Shown here piece after piece: positions 1-10,776 of a stretch of 64,000 nt of DNA (position 1 is the stretch's first letter; each line of letters begins with the position of its first letter). Origin of the DNA: Mycobacterium gordonae (GTDB lineage Bacteria > Actinomycetota > Actinomycetes > Mycobacteriales > Mycobacteriaceae); assembly GCF_002101675.1 (NCBI RefSeq), contig NZ_LQOY01000153.1, positions 1 through 64,000 on the forward strand. The letters run 5' to 3'. The translations under genes and the position numbers were made by a program. The notes beneath the pieces are model-generated. The model had not been told where the DNA came from. It made no database searches and saw nothing but the letters and a program-made list of their open reading frames with translations.

Positions 1-29
1 GCCGGCGGATGCGGGTAACCACTTGGCAT
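1..29 (-). CDS. Start of an unidentified gene cut by the window edge
   Basis: On the minus strand an ATG at 29 is preceded by AGGAG at positions 39-35, a strong ribosome binding site with 5 bases of spacing. The frame stays open to the window edge and begins MPSGYPHPP. Nine residues are too few to identify the product. In M. tuberculosis the gene after the tsaC homologue is wecA, but this N-terminus does not match what I remember of WecA, so the identity is open. Confidence 0.4.
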
Positions 30-120
30 TGCAACTCCTAAGATCCATGTTGTTGCAATGACCGTATGAATTTGCCGGCCCGATTTTCGCCGTCAGTTCA
101 CGCTCGGCGGGTCGAGGGCG

Positions 121-774
121 CTAGCCGAGCAGACTGGCCGGGTCGACACCGAGCACCTCGGCGACCCGCGCCGTGCTGACTGGCCCCTCGCGCAGGATGC
201 GCGGGGCGTTTCCGCTCAGGTCGACGATCGTGGAGGCGGCTTGCTGCGCGGCAGTCCCGCCGTCGAGATAGACGTCGACGCGGGGGCCGAGTTGGCGCTG
301 CGCTTCCTCGACGTCGACCGCGGCAGGCTGGCCGGAGACGTTGGCGCTGGACACCGCCATCGGTCCCACCTCGCGCAGCAGCTCGATGGCGACCGGATGC
401 AGCGGCATCCGCAGCATCACCGTGCCGTGCGCGTCGCCGAGGTCCCATTGCAACGACGGCGCCTGTAACACAACGAGACTCAGCGCGCCCGGCCAGAACG
501 CCCGGACCAGGTCGCGCGCACCGTCGGGCATTCCGTAGACCAGGCCCTCGATCGTGTGCCAGGAGCCGACCAGGACACCCACCGGCATGTCGCGACCGCG
601 GCCCTTGGCTGCCAGCAGTGCGTCGACCGCCGTGCTGTCAAAAGCGTCGGCGCCCAGGCCGTAGACGGTGTCGGTCGGCATGACGACGAGTCGACCGGCC
701 TTGAGCGCCCGGACCGCAGCGCTGATTCCGCGTGCCCGCTGGTCGGGATCCGCGCAGTCGTAAACGTCAGTCAC
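121..774 (-). CDS. tsaC: L-threonylcarbamoyladenylate synthase (TsaC/Sua5/YrdC family)
   Basis: This 217-residue protein makes threonylcarbamoyl-AMP from threonine, bicarbonate and ATP, the first step of the t6A modification at position 37 of ANN-decoding tRNAs, in the cytosol. The YrdC fold is recognisable from the N-terminal PTDTVYGLGADAF motif (about residues 33-45), which lines the nucleotide pocket, and from SSANVSG near residue 142. The length fits the short TsaC form without the extra Sua5 domain. It starts with GTG at 774 and overlaps the end of prmC by 8 bases, so the two are probably translationally coupled. Confidence 0.93.
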   Translation of the reverse strand: MTDVYDCADPDQRARGISAAVRALKAGRLVVMPTDTVYGLGADAFDSTAVDALLAAKGRGRDMPVGVLVGSWHTIEGLVYGMPDGARDLVRAFWPGALSLVVLQAPSLQWDLGDAHGTVMLRMPLHPVAIELLREVGPMAVSSANVSGQPAAVDVEEAQRQLGPRVDVYLDGGTAAQQAASTIVDLSGNAPRILREGPVSTARVAEVLGVDPASLLG

Positions 775-1609
775 GGGTCCCCCTCCGGGCCGTCACGAAC
801 CTGGGCCGCCCAGCCAGGTCGTCGCGGGCCACGACGTCTTCGAAGAGCCCCGTTCCGTTGACGCATTCGACGGTCAGCGTAGACGTGGCGTCGTCGTGCT
901 CCACGGCGAACAGACCGCCCGGGCGCAGCCACCTCGCGGCGCGCGCGACGACCGTGGGTATCACCGCCATACCGTCCGGCCCGCCGAATACCGCGTGCGC
1001 CGGATCGTGTTGCGTCACTTCGGGTTCCAACACTGCGTCGTCGGGCACGTAGGGTGGATTCGACACGAAGAGGTCGACGCGGCCGTCGAGTTCCGGCAGC
1101 AGGCCGGCGGTTCCGATGTCCGCGTGCACCAGTTCCACGCCGGTGTCCTCGGCATTGCGGCGGGCGTAGGCCAGTGCCTCCGTGGAGTCGTCGATGCCGA
1201 TGACCCGGGCACCGGGCCAGTACCGCGACAGCGCAATTGCCAGCGCGCCGGAGCCCGTGCATGCGTCGACGATCACCGGATGCGCCGGAAGCGGTTGTGC
1301 GACAGCCCATTCCAAGATCGCCTCGGTCTCGGGTCGCGGGATGAAGACGCCCGGGCCGACGTGCAGCTGCACCGGTCCGAATCCGACGGTCCCGATGATG
1401 TGCTGCAGAGGCACCCGCTGGGACCGCGCGGCGACGGCGTGCTGGAAGCGCCAGAAGAAGTCCTCACCGGGTGACTCCAGGAATCGCAGCCGGCCGCGGT
1501 CGGTGCCGGCCAGGTGGGCGGCCAACTGTTCGGCGTCGCAGCGGGCGGAGTCGATTCCCGCTTCGGCCAGTTGCGCCGCCGCGGAGTCGATCGCCTGCCG
1601 CAGGGTCAT
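767..1609 (-). CDS. prmC: Peptide chain release factor N5-glutamine methyltransferase
   Basis: PrmC (HemK) methylates the glutamine of the GGQ motif in release factors, using S-adenosylmethionine. The 280-residue protein has an N-terminal helical recognition domain (about 1-85) and a Rossmann methyltransferase domain. The latter carries DACTGSGALAIAL for SAM binding and the catalytic NPPY motif (SNPPYVP). I start at the ATG at 1609 because GAGGAGGAG lies just upstream. An in-frame ATG at 1642 would add 11 residues without family support. It follows its substrate gene prfA on the same strand and overlaps tsaC. Confidence 0.95.
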   Translation of the reverse strand: MTLRQAIDSAAAQLAEAGIDSARCDAEQLAAHLAGTDRGRLRFLESPGEDFFWRFQHAVAARSQRVPLQHIIGTVGFGPVQLHVGPGVFIPRPETEAILEWAVAQPLPAHPVIVDACTGSGALAIALSRYWPGARVIGIDDSTEALAYARRNAEDTGVELVHADIGTAGLLPELDGRVDLFVSNPPYVPDDAVLEPEVTQHDPAHAVFGGPDGMAVIPTVVARAARWLRPGGLFAVEHDDATSTLTVECVNGTGLFEDVVARDDLAGRPRFVTARRGTRD

Positions 1610-1676
1610 GGCGCCGCTCCTCCTCATCGCTACGCTCTGCATCGTCGCTTGCCGCGGATGTGCCGAACTGTCCCGG

Positions 1677-2753
1677 TCATGTGGCCTGCTGCAGCCGCGC
1701 CTGCTTGTCGGCTTCGCTCAGCGCGTCGAACAGCGCATCCAGGTCGCCATCGAGAACCTGGTCGAGGTTGTGCGACTTGAAACCGATCCGGTGATCGGTG
1801 ATGCGGTTCTCCGGGAAGTTGTAGGTCCGGATGCGTTCACTGCGGTCGACCGTGCGGATCTGGCTGGCGCGGTCCGCGGAGGCGTCGGCGAGCGCCTGTT
1901 CCTCGGCCAGCACCTGCAGGCGCGCGGCCAGGACCTGCAGTGCACGGGTCTTGTTCTGCAGCTGCGAACGTTCGTTCTGGCAGGTCACGACGATTCCCGT
2001 GGGCAGGTGGGTGATCCGCACCGCCGAGTCGGTGGTGTTCACACCCTGCCCGCCCTTGCCCGAGGACCGGTAGACGTCGATGCGCAGATCGGACTCGTCG
2101 ATCTGCACCTCGCCCACTTCCTCGGGTTCCGGGTAGACCAGCACGCCGGCAGCCGACGTGTGGACGCGTCCCTGCGATTCGGTCACCGGGACTCGCTGCA
2201 CGCGGTGCACGCCGCCCTCGAACTTCATCCGCGACCAGACCCCGTCGGCGCTGTCGCCCTTGCTGGCGATGGCGAGCGTCGCGTCCTTGTAGCCGCCCAG
2301 ATCCGAGGTGGTTTCGCCGAGCACGGTCACCGTCCAGCCGTGCCGCTCGGCGTAGCGGATGTACATCCGGGCCAAGTCGGCGGCGAACAGCGCCGATTCC
2401 TCGCCCCCTTCACCGGATTTCACCTCGAGCACGATGTCGTCAGCGTCATGCGGGTCGCGCGGGGCGAGCATGTCGGTGAGTTGGGTGTCCAGCTCGGTGA
2501 CGCGCGCCTCCAGTTCGGTGACCTCGTCGGCGAACGATGCGTCGTCGACGGCCAGTTCGCGGGCGGTCTCCAAGTCGTCGCGCGCCGACACCAGCTTGCG
2601 GTGGGTCGCGACGATCGGCGCCAGTCGCGCGAAGCGGCGTCCGGCTTTGCGCGCCTCGTCGGGCTTGCTGTGCAGTTCGGGGTCGGCCAGCGCCTGCTCG
2701 AGTGCTGCGTGCTCGGCGAGCAGGACGTCGATCGTCTGCACCGGCTGCGTCAT
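1677..2753 (-). CDS. prfA: Peptide chain release factor 1
   Basis: RF1 reads UAA and UAG in the ribosomal A site and triggers peptidyl-tRNA hydrolysis. The 358-residue length is normal. The GGQ catalytic loop is seen in SSGKGGQGVNTTDS, and the codon-recognition region has PVTESQGRVHTS, a PVT version of the usual RF1 PxT tripeptide. An N-terminal helical domain precedes these. The gene lies between rpmE and prmC, the enzyme that methylates this GGQ glutamine. Confidence 0.97.
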   Translation of the reverse strand: MTQPVQTIDVLLAEHAALEQALADPELHSKPDEARKAGRRFARLAPIVATHRKLVSARDDLETARELAVDDASFADEVTELEARVTELDTQLTDMLAPRDPHDADDIVLEVKSGEGGEESALFAADLARMYIRYAERHGWTVTVLGETTSDLGGYKDATLAIASKGDSADGVWSRMKFEGGVHRVQRVPVTESQGRVHTSAAGVLVYPEPEEVGEVQIDESDLRIDVYRSSGKGGQGVNTTDSAVRITHLPTGIVVTCQNERSQLQNKTRALQVLAARLQVLAEEQALADASADRASQIRTVDRSERIRTYNFPENRITDHRIGFKSHNLDQVLDGDLDALFDALSEADKQARLQQAT

Positions 2754-2841
2754 GTCACCTCTCTACTGCTGCTTGACCCCGAACGCGAACCGACGCCCGG
2801 CCTGTGCTTTGGGCTGCACAGTTCGGGCGTCGGGAAAGCAG

Positions 2842-3090
2842 CTACTTGTCGGCTCCGGTCTTGCGCTTGCCGTAGCGCTTCTCGAAGCGGGCCACCCGGC
2901 CGCCGCTGTCGAGGATCTTTTGCTTGCCGGTGTAGAACGGGTGGCACTGCGAGCAGACCTCGGCCACGATGCGCCCGCCCGGCTTGGTGCTGCGCGTGGT
3001 GAAGGAGTTCCCGCAACCGCAGACCACGGTGGTCTCCTCGTAGGCGGGATGAATGTCAGTTTTCATGCTGTCCTCTTCGTCTTTTGCCAC
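2842..3090 (-). CDS. rpmE: 50S ribosomal protein L31, zinc-binding form
   Basis: This is an 82-residue ribosomal protein of the large-subunit central protuberance and intersubunit bridge. It has the four cysteines of the zinc-containing (C+) type: VVCGC near the N-terminus and CSQC about 20 residues later. It is therefore the zinc-replete form and not the zinc-independent paralogue induced by Zur. The C-terminus is basic (KRYGKRK). It sits upstream of prfA with an 88-base gap. Confidence 0.96.
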   Translation of the reverse strand: MAKDEEDSMKTDIHPAYEETTVVCGCGNSFTTRSTKPGGRIVAEVCSQCHPFYTGKQKILDSGGRVARFEKRYGKRKTGADK

Positions 3091-3247
3091 CCGCGGCCCC
3101 CTGGTCGGACCGGACCGCGAACCTGAATTGGTTCCGAGTGATCGACCGTCGATTATGCCAGGTCAACCCACGTCAGCCTAAACGCCGGGGTGGGGATGCG
3201 TATTCCCGCTGTTGCCAATGGCGGCCGGCTTGCCGTAAGAGAAGCTG

Positions 3248-3810
3248 ATGCAACTGCGGATACCCGGTATCGCTCTGCTTTTCCTCATCGGCGCCGTCGC
3301 CGGTCTCGTCGGCGATCACTGTCATGTGGTGACCGGGACTACGGTGTACCTGCCGGCATCGCATCAGGTCCCGTTCGTATGGACCAGCCCGATCTGGTTT
3401 CCCGCCCTCGTTGGCGTCGCCACGGTCCTGCTGGCCGAGCTGCGGCTGCACCTCGGAGCGGCGCGTCCGACCGTGACGGTGCGCCAGGGGCTGGGCGGTG
3501 TCGCAGCTGTTGTGGGCACCTACGCCATCACCGCGTTGGCGCACACGGCGCCGGCATTCGTGAGCACGGTGCTGATCGGCACCCTGGCGACGATCACCTG
3601 GTCAGTGCTCGGTGATCGGTCCGCCATCGTGTGCGCGGTGGCGATCGCCATCGTCGGTCCCGCGGCCGAAGTCTTCCTGGTCGTCATCGACGTGTTTCGC
3701 TACACCCACGGCAGCGACGGCCTGTTCGGCGTCGCGCCGTGGTTGATTCCGCTGTACTTCGCCTTTGGTGTGGTTGCGGCGCTGCTCGGCGAGATCGTTA
3801 CGAAACGGCG

Positions 3811-3814
<4 letters not shown>
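3248..3814 (+). CDS. Polytopic membrane protein of unknown function
   Basis: The 188-residue product has about five hydrophobic segments (roughly residues 5-25, 47-65, 85-105, 110-135 and 160-183) and a basic C-terminal tail (TKRR), so it is an integral membrane protein. GAGAAG precedes the ATG. It is the only plus-strand gene in the core block, divergent from rpmE and convergent with rho. Its stop overlaps the rho stop by 4 bases (TTAG), leaving no room for a terminator. I know of no gene here in M. tuberculosis. The C-terminal GVAPWLIPLYFAFG segment may be a family signature, but I cannot assign it. Confidence 0.75.
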
Positions 3815-5733
<1,919 letters not shown>

Positions 5734-5990
5734 GGATTTCCTTTCTTGCCCCGCCGATCACGTCAAACGGGGATTCCTGCATCAGGTCAAGCATTCAGGC
5801 ATGTGCTGAGTGCGCCCAATAATCGACTCTGAAACGGTGATCGAACAGCGAACCGCGTTCACGAGAAGAATTGGTGGTTGTCTCAGCGTCAAGGCAGTTT
5901 GTGCAGAGCAGATGCTGCAATTGCTGGACGGGTCCGAGGATAGCCCGCTTCCTGGCCGGAAGCAAGCAAACCCGCCCGCCACGCTGTGGA
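5734..5990. promoter_or_regulatory. rho leader and promoter region
   Basis: These 257 bases separate the end of thrB from the rho start. They are less GC-rich than the flanking genes and contain no convincing coding frame. Since rho faces away from this interval on the minus strand, the rho promoter and a long 5' leader must lie here. Rho genes are often autoregulated through such leaders. I cannot identify a specific -10 or attenuator. Confidence 0.5.
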
Positions 5991-6950
5991 TCAACCTGCG
6001 ACGGTTACGCCGGGCTTCCAGCGAACTCCGTCGCCGACCGTCATCTTCTTGATGATGAATCCATTCGCGGTTCCGTACTCGACCGCTTCAGCTGGCAACT
6101 CCGGCTCGGTGCTCAGCGCGATCAGCGAAGGACCAGCCCCGGAAAGCGTTGCCGCAACACTATGACGCCGCAGCAGCCGCAAATATTCCGCCGAGGAGGG
6201 CATCGCCGGTGCACGTTGGGGTTGATGGAGCACGTCTTCGGTGGCGGCCACGAGCAGATCGGGCCGCTGGGTGAGCGCTACCACCAGCAACGCGACGCGG
6301 CTGATATTGAACCGCGCGTCCTCGTGGCTGACCTGGGCGGGCAGCAGCACGCGGGTCTCGGCCGTCGACGAGCGTTCCTCGGGAACCGCAGCGAACAAGT
6401 GGATGTCGGGATGAAGGCGCAGCGGGACAGCGGAATAGACCGGCCGCCCGCGGCTGTGATCAGCCCAGGAAACCACGGCGCCGCCGAGCACCGCGGCCGA
6501 CGCGTTGTCCGGGTGACCTTCGAACTCCGAGGCCAGCTGAATCAGCTTTGTTTCGCTGAGCGGACTCGAATTCGTCTGAGCCACAAGGCCATTGACGACA
6601 GCAAGGCCGCTCACCACGGCCGCCGCGGAGGAGCCCAGGCCCCGGGAGTGCGGGATGTCGTTGCGACAGCGCACCACCAACCCGGCGGCGCTGACCCCGG
6701 CGGCCTGCAGGCCGCGCTGGATGGCCCGCACCACGAGATGCTCGGGTCCCAGTGGTACCTGGCCCGCGCCTTCGCCTGCTACCTCCACCACCAAGCCGGA
6801 ATCCGTTGTCTCGACGACGATCTCGTCGCACAGATTCAAAGCCAGACCGAGGCTGTCGAAACCCGGGCCGAGGTTGGCGCTGGAAGCCGACACGACGGCG
6901 CTGGACACCAGCCCCGCGGGCAGCACCGCGCCCGCCGAACCAAGCCCCAC
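5991..6950 (-). CDS. thrB: Homoserine kinase
   Basis: ThrB phosphorylates homoserine to O-phosphohomoserine in threonine biosynthesis. This GHMP-family enzyme has 319 residues. The substrate-side N-terminal motif SANLGPGFDSLG and the ATP-binding motif GLGSSAAAVVSGL are both present. The GTG start at 6950 shares one base with the thrC stop. It is the last gene of hom-thrC-thrB, which together convert aspartate semialdehyde to threonine. Confidence 0.97.
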   Translation of the reverse strand: MGLGSAGAVLPAGLVSSAVVSASSANLGPGFDSLGLALNLCDEIVVETTDSGLVVEVAGEGAGQVPLGPEHLVVRAIQRGLQAAGVSAAGLVVRCRNDIPHSRGLGSSAAAVVSGLAVVNGLVAQTNSSPLSETKLIQLASEFEGHPDNASAAVLGGAVVSWADHSRGRPVYSAVPLRLHPDIHLFAAVPEERSSTAETRVLLPAQVSHEDARFNISRVALLVVALTQRPDLLVAATEDVLHQPQRAPAMPSSAEYLRLLRRHSVAATLSGAGPSLIALSTEPELPAEAVEYGTANGFIIKKMTVGDGVRWKPGVTVAG

Positions 6951-8032
6951 TAGCCCAACCCCAGCTGCTCAACCACGAGGACGGGGTCCACCGGGACCGG
7001 AGACACCTGGGGCATGTCGCGTAGGGCGGTGTCGGGATCCTTCAGTCCGTTGCCGGTGACAGTGCACACCACGGTCGAGCCCCGCTCCACCCAGCCGTCC
7101 TCGACGGACTTGAGCAGGCCGGCGATGCTGGCTGCCGACGCCGGCTCGACGAAGACGCCCTCGCTGCTGGCCACCAGGTGGTACGCCTCGAGGATCTCCT
7201 CGTCGGTGGCGGCCAGGAACCGCCCGTTGGACTGCTGCTGCGCCTCGACCGCCGACGTCCACGACGCCGGCGCACCGATGCGGATGGCGGTGGCGATGGT
7301 CTCGGGGTTGGCCACGGGTTCACCGTGCACCAGCGGCGCCGCGCCGGCGGCCTGGGTGCCCAGCATCCGGGGCAGCTTGTCGATGATGCCGTCGCGGTGG
7401 TATTCGCTGTAGCCGCGCCAGTACGCGGTGATGTTGCCCGCGTTGCCGACGGGAAGCGCGTGGATGTCGGGTGCGGTTCCGAGCGCGTCGACGATCTCGA
7501 ACGCCGCCGTCTTCTGCCCTTCGATTCGCACCGGATTCACGGAGTTGACCAGGGAGATCGTCGGGAAGTCGTTGGTCATCTTGCGGGCCAGTTCCAGGCA
7601 GTCGTCGAAGTTGCCGTCGATCTGGATGATCTTGGCGCCGTGCATGACGGCCTGGGCCAGCTTGCCCATGGCGATCTTGCCCGTCGGAATGAGCACCGCG
7701 CAGGTGATGCCGGCCCGGGCGGCGTAGGCCGCCGCCGAAGCCGACGTGTTTCCGGTCGATGCGCACAACACCGCTTTCTGACCACGGGCCAGCGCGTCGG
7801 TGACGGCCATCGTCATGCCCCGGTCCTTGAAGGAGCCGGTGGGGTTGAGGCCCTCGACCTTGAGATGGACTGTGCAGCCGGTCTTCTCCGACAGCCGAGG
7901 CGCCGGGATCAGCGGGGTGCCACCTTCGAACAGGGTGACCGGGGTCCAGTCGTCCCCCACCGGCAACCGGTCCCGGTATGCCGAGATCAGGCCTGGCCAG
8001 GGCTGGTGGATCGCCGTCCGTGGGGCGCTCAT
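6950..8032 (-). CDS. thrC: Threonine synthase
   Basis: ThrC converts O-phosphohomoserine to threonine with pyridoxal phosphate. The product has 360 residues. The PLP lysine is in GSFKDRGM (about residue 69) and the phosphate-binding loop in ASTGNTSASAAAYAARAG. The length fits the short bacterial class. The ATG at 8032 overlaps the hom stop by 4 bases (ATGA), so it is translationally coupled to the preceding pathway enzyme. Confidence 0.97.
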   Translation of the reverse strand: MSAPRTAIHQPWPGLISAYRDRLPVGDDWTPVTLFEGGTPLIPAPRLSEKTGCTVHLKVEGLNPTGSFKDRGMTMAVTDALARGQKAVLCASTGNTSASAAAYAARAGITCAVLIPTGKIAMGKLAQAVMHGAKIIQIDGNFDDCLELARKMTNDFPTISLVNSVNPVRIEGQKTAAFEIVDALGTAPDIHALPVGNAGNITAYWRGYSEYHRDGIIDKLPRMLGTQAAGAAPLVHGEPVANPETIATAIRIGAPASWTSAVEAQQQSNGRFLAATDEEILEAYHLVASSEGVFVEPASAASIAGLLKSVEDGWVERGSTVVCTVTGNGLKDPDTALRDMPQVSPVPVDPVLVVEQLGLG

Positions 8033-9354
8033 TCGTCGGTTCCTTCCAGCCGCAGCACGCTCTCCACGCTCTGCACCACATCCAGATCAGCCAGTGCCTC
8101 AACGGTTTCCGACAGCGCGGCGTCGGTCGCCCGGTGGGTGACCACGACGATCCGGGCGCCCACCCGCTGACCGCCCTCGTCGACCACGCCCTCCTGGCGC
8201 ACCTCGGCGATGCTCACCTCGCGCTTGCCGAATTCGGCTGCCACCGCGGACAACACGCCTGGCTTGTCGGCGACATTCATGCTGACGTAGTAGCGCGTCT
8301 CGATGAATCCCATGGGCGCCACGGGAAGCCGGGCATAACGGGACTCACGCGGGCCCCGGCTGCCGAGCACCCGGTTGCGCGCCGCCATCACCAGGTCCCC
8401 GGTGACGGCCGAGGCGGTGGGCGCACCGCCGGCGCCCTGGCCGTAGAACATCAGCCGTCCGGCAGCCTCGGCCTCGACGACCACCGCGTTGAAAGCGCCG
8501 TTGACCGACGCGAGCGGATGCGACAGGGGTACCAGCGCCGGATAGACCCGCGCCGAAACCCGTTGCTGCCCTTCGTCAGTGGTGATGCGCTCGCAGATGG
8601 ACAGCAGTTTGATGGTGCAGCCCAGCGACTTGGCGGACTCGAAGTCGTCCGGGGTGATCTTGGTGATGCCCTCGCGGTAGACGTCGTCAGCGGTGACCCT
8701 GGTGTGGAAGGCGATGGACGCCAGGATCGCGGCCTTAGCCGCGGCGTCGTATCCCTCGACGTCGGCGGTGGGGTCGGCTTCGGCGTACCCGAGCGCGCTC
8801 GCATCGGCCAGTGCCTGTCGGTAATCGGCCCCGGTGCTGCCCATCTCCGAGAGGATGTAGTTGGTGGTGCCGTTGACGATGCCGGCCACCCGCAGGACGG
8901 TGTCGCCGGCCAGTGACTGAGTCAGCGGGCGAATGACCGGGATGGCGCCGGCGACGGCCGCCTCGAAATACAGGTCGACGGCTTCCTTTTCGGCGGCGGC
9001 CGCCAACTCGCCACTGGCCACCGACATCAACGCCTTGTTCGCGGTCACGACCGACTTGCCGTGGGCGAGAGCGGCCAGGATCGCCTTGCGGGCCGGTTCG
9101 ACGGGCCCCATCACTTCTACGACGATGTCAACGTCGTCGCGGCAGACGAGCTCGTCGATGTCGTCGGTGAGCAGTTCGAGCGGCACGCCACGGTCTCCCC
9201 CGAGACGGCGCACTCCGACGCCGCGCAGCACCAGCGGGGCGCCGATCCGGCCAGCCAGATCGCCGGCGCTCTCGTTGATGATGCGCACGACTTCGCTGCC
9301 GACCACCCCCAATCCGAGCACCGCCACGCCGACGGGTTTCACGTCACCGGGCAC
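8029..9354 (-). CDS. hom: Homoserine dehydrogenase
   Basis: Called thrA in M. tuberculosis, this enzyme reduces aspartate semialdehyde to homoserine with NAD(P)H. The 441 residues comprise a Rossmann domain (VLGLGVVGSEVV near the N-terminus), the catalytic domain with GIVNGTTNYILSEM, and a C-terminal ACT domain (from about residue 350, starting YYVSMNVADKPGVL), which mediates threonine feedback. It starts with GTG at 9354, only 3 bases after the lysA stop. Confidence 0.97.
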   Translation of the reverse strand: MPGDVKPVGVAVLGLGVVGSEVVRIINESAGDLAGRIGAPLVLRGVGVRRLGGDRGVPLELLTDDIDELVCRDDVDIVVEVMGPVEPARKAILAALAHGKSVVTANKALMSVASGELAAAAEKEAVDLYFEAAVAGAIPVIRPLTQSLAGDTVLRVAGIVNGTTNYILSEMGSTGADYRQALADASALGYAEADPTADVEGYDAAAKAAILASIAFHTRVTADDVYREGITKITPDDFESAKSLGCTIKLLSICERITTDEGQQRVSARVYPALVPLSHPLASVNGAFNAVVVEAEAAGRLMFYGQGAGGAPTASAVTGDLVMAARNRVLGSRGPRESRYARLPVAPMGFIETRYYVSMNVADKPGVLSAVAAEFGKREVSIAEVRQEGVVDEGGQRVGARIVVVTHRATDAALSETVEALADLDVVQSVESVLRLEGTDE

Positions 9355-9357
9355 GGG

Positions 9358-10776
9358 TCACCTCACTTCCAGACTCAGCAGATCGTCGACCGTTTCGCGA
9401 CGCAGGATCAAACGGGACTCCCCCGCTCGCACCGCCACTACCGCGGGACGGCAGATCATGTTGTAACGACTCGACAGGGAATAGCAGTAGGCCCCGGTCG
9501 CGGCCACGGCGACGAGGTCGCCGGGTCCCACGTCGTCAGGCACCCACGCGTCGCGCACCAGGATGTCACCGGTTTCGCAATGCTTTCCGACCAACCGGGC
9601 CCCGGTGGCCGGTGCATCGCTGAGCCGCGACACCAACCGCACGTCGTATTGGGCGTCATACAGTGCGGTCCGGATGTTGTCGCTCATGCCGCCGTCGACG
9701 CTGACGTAACGCCGGTTCGCGGTGGAGCTCACGTCGACGTCCTTGACGGTGCCCACCTCGTAGAGGGTGATGGTGCCCGGGCCGGCGATGGCACGGCCGG
9801 GTTCGACGACCAGCCTGGGCGTGGGAAGCCCGACTGCCGCCGACTCGTTGCTCACGATGGCGCTCAGCTTGTCCGCCAGCTCGGCGATCGGTGGCGGATC
9901 ATCCGGCGCCAGGTACGAGATCCCCAGACCCCCACCGAGGTCCACCGTGGACACCTGCGTGGTCCTATCGACGCCGAACTCCGCGACGACGTCGCGCAGC
10001 AATCCGATGACCCGGTGTGCGGCGATCTCGAAGCCGGCGACGTCGAAGATCTGTGAGCCGATGTGGCTGTGCAGGCCAACCAACCGCAGGTTGTCGGCAG
10101 CGAACACCTTCCGCACCGCCGCCATCGCCGCGCCGCTGGCCACCGAAAGGCCGAACTTCTGGTCTTCGTGGGCGGTGGAGATGAACTCGTGAGTGTGCGC
10201 CTCGACGCCGACGGTGAGACGGACGAGCACATCCTGGACGATCCCCGCGTCGCCGGCGATCGCGTCGAGCCGCTCGATTTCGATCATCGAGTCCAGAACG
10301 ACATGACCGACACCGGCTTTCACCGCAGCGGTCAGTTCGGAGACGGATTTGTTGTTGCCATGCAACGTGATTCGTTGCGGCGGGAAGTCTGCGTTCAGGG
10401 CGACGGCCAGCTCACCGCCCGAGCAAACGTCGAGAGACAGCCCTTCCTGCTCGATCCACCGGGCGATTTCGCTGCACAGGAATGCTTTTGCGGCGTAGTG
10501 CACATTGGCTCCACCGCCGAATGCCGCAGCCGTCTCCTGGCAGCGGGAGCGGAAGTCGGCCTCGTCGATGATGAACAGTGGGGTGCCGTATTCGCGGGCG
10601 AGATCGGTCAGCTTGACGCCAGCGATTTGGACGACGCCGTCGTCGCCCCGAATGGTGTTGCGCGGCCACACATTCGGCGCCAACCGTAACAGCTCCTCGG
10701 GCGACTGGGGGCGCGGCGGGCTGCTGGCGGGCCGGGTCTCCTCGGCGTGCCGGGGTCCGGCGGGGTGGACGTTCAC
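9358..10776 (-). CDS. lysA: Diaminopimelate decarboxylase
   Basis: LysA decarboxylates meso-diaminopimelate to lysine, the last step of the pathway, using PLP. It has an alanine-racemase-like TIM barrel in which HYAAKAF holds the PLP lysine, then the glycine-rich DLGGGLGIS motif, and GKHCETGD of the C-terminal beta domain. I choose the GTG at 10776, giving 472 residues, because it overlaps the argS stop in an ATGTGA arrangement. The farther in-frame ATG at 10845 lies inside argS. The product is about 25 residues longer at the N-terminus than the 447-residue M. tuberculosis protein, so a later start is possible. Confidence 0.95.
   Translation of the reverse strand: MNVHPAGPRHAEETRPASSPPRPQSPEELLRLAPNVWPRNTIRGDDGVVQIAGVKLTDLAREYGTPLFIIDEADFRSRCQETAAAFGGGANVHYAAKAFLCSEIARWIEQEGLSLDVCSGGELAVALNADFPPQRITLHGNNKSVSELTAAVKAGVGHVVLDSMIEIERLDAIAGDAGIVQDVLVRLTVGVEAHTHEFISTAHEDQKFGLSVASGAAMAAVRKVFAADNLRLVGLHSHIGSQIFDVAGFEIAAHRVIGLLRDVVAEFGVDRTTQVSTVDLGGGLGISYLAPDDPPPIAELADKLSAIVSNESAAVGLPTPRLVVEPGRAIAGPGTITLYEVGTVKDVDVSSTANRRYVSVDGGMSDNIRTALYDAQYDVRLVSRLSDAPATGARLVGKHCETGDILVRDAWVPDDVGPGDLVAVAATGAYCYSLSSRYNMICRPAVVAVRAGESRLILRRETVDDLLSLEVR

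Noticed and set aside
1182..3002. A 606-residue plus-strand open frame across prmC and prfA
   Set aside because: It is antisense to two well-identified genes and has the arginine/serine-rich composition of a GC-rich shadow frame.
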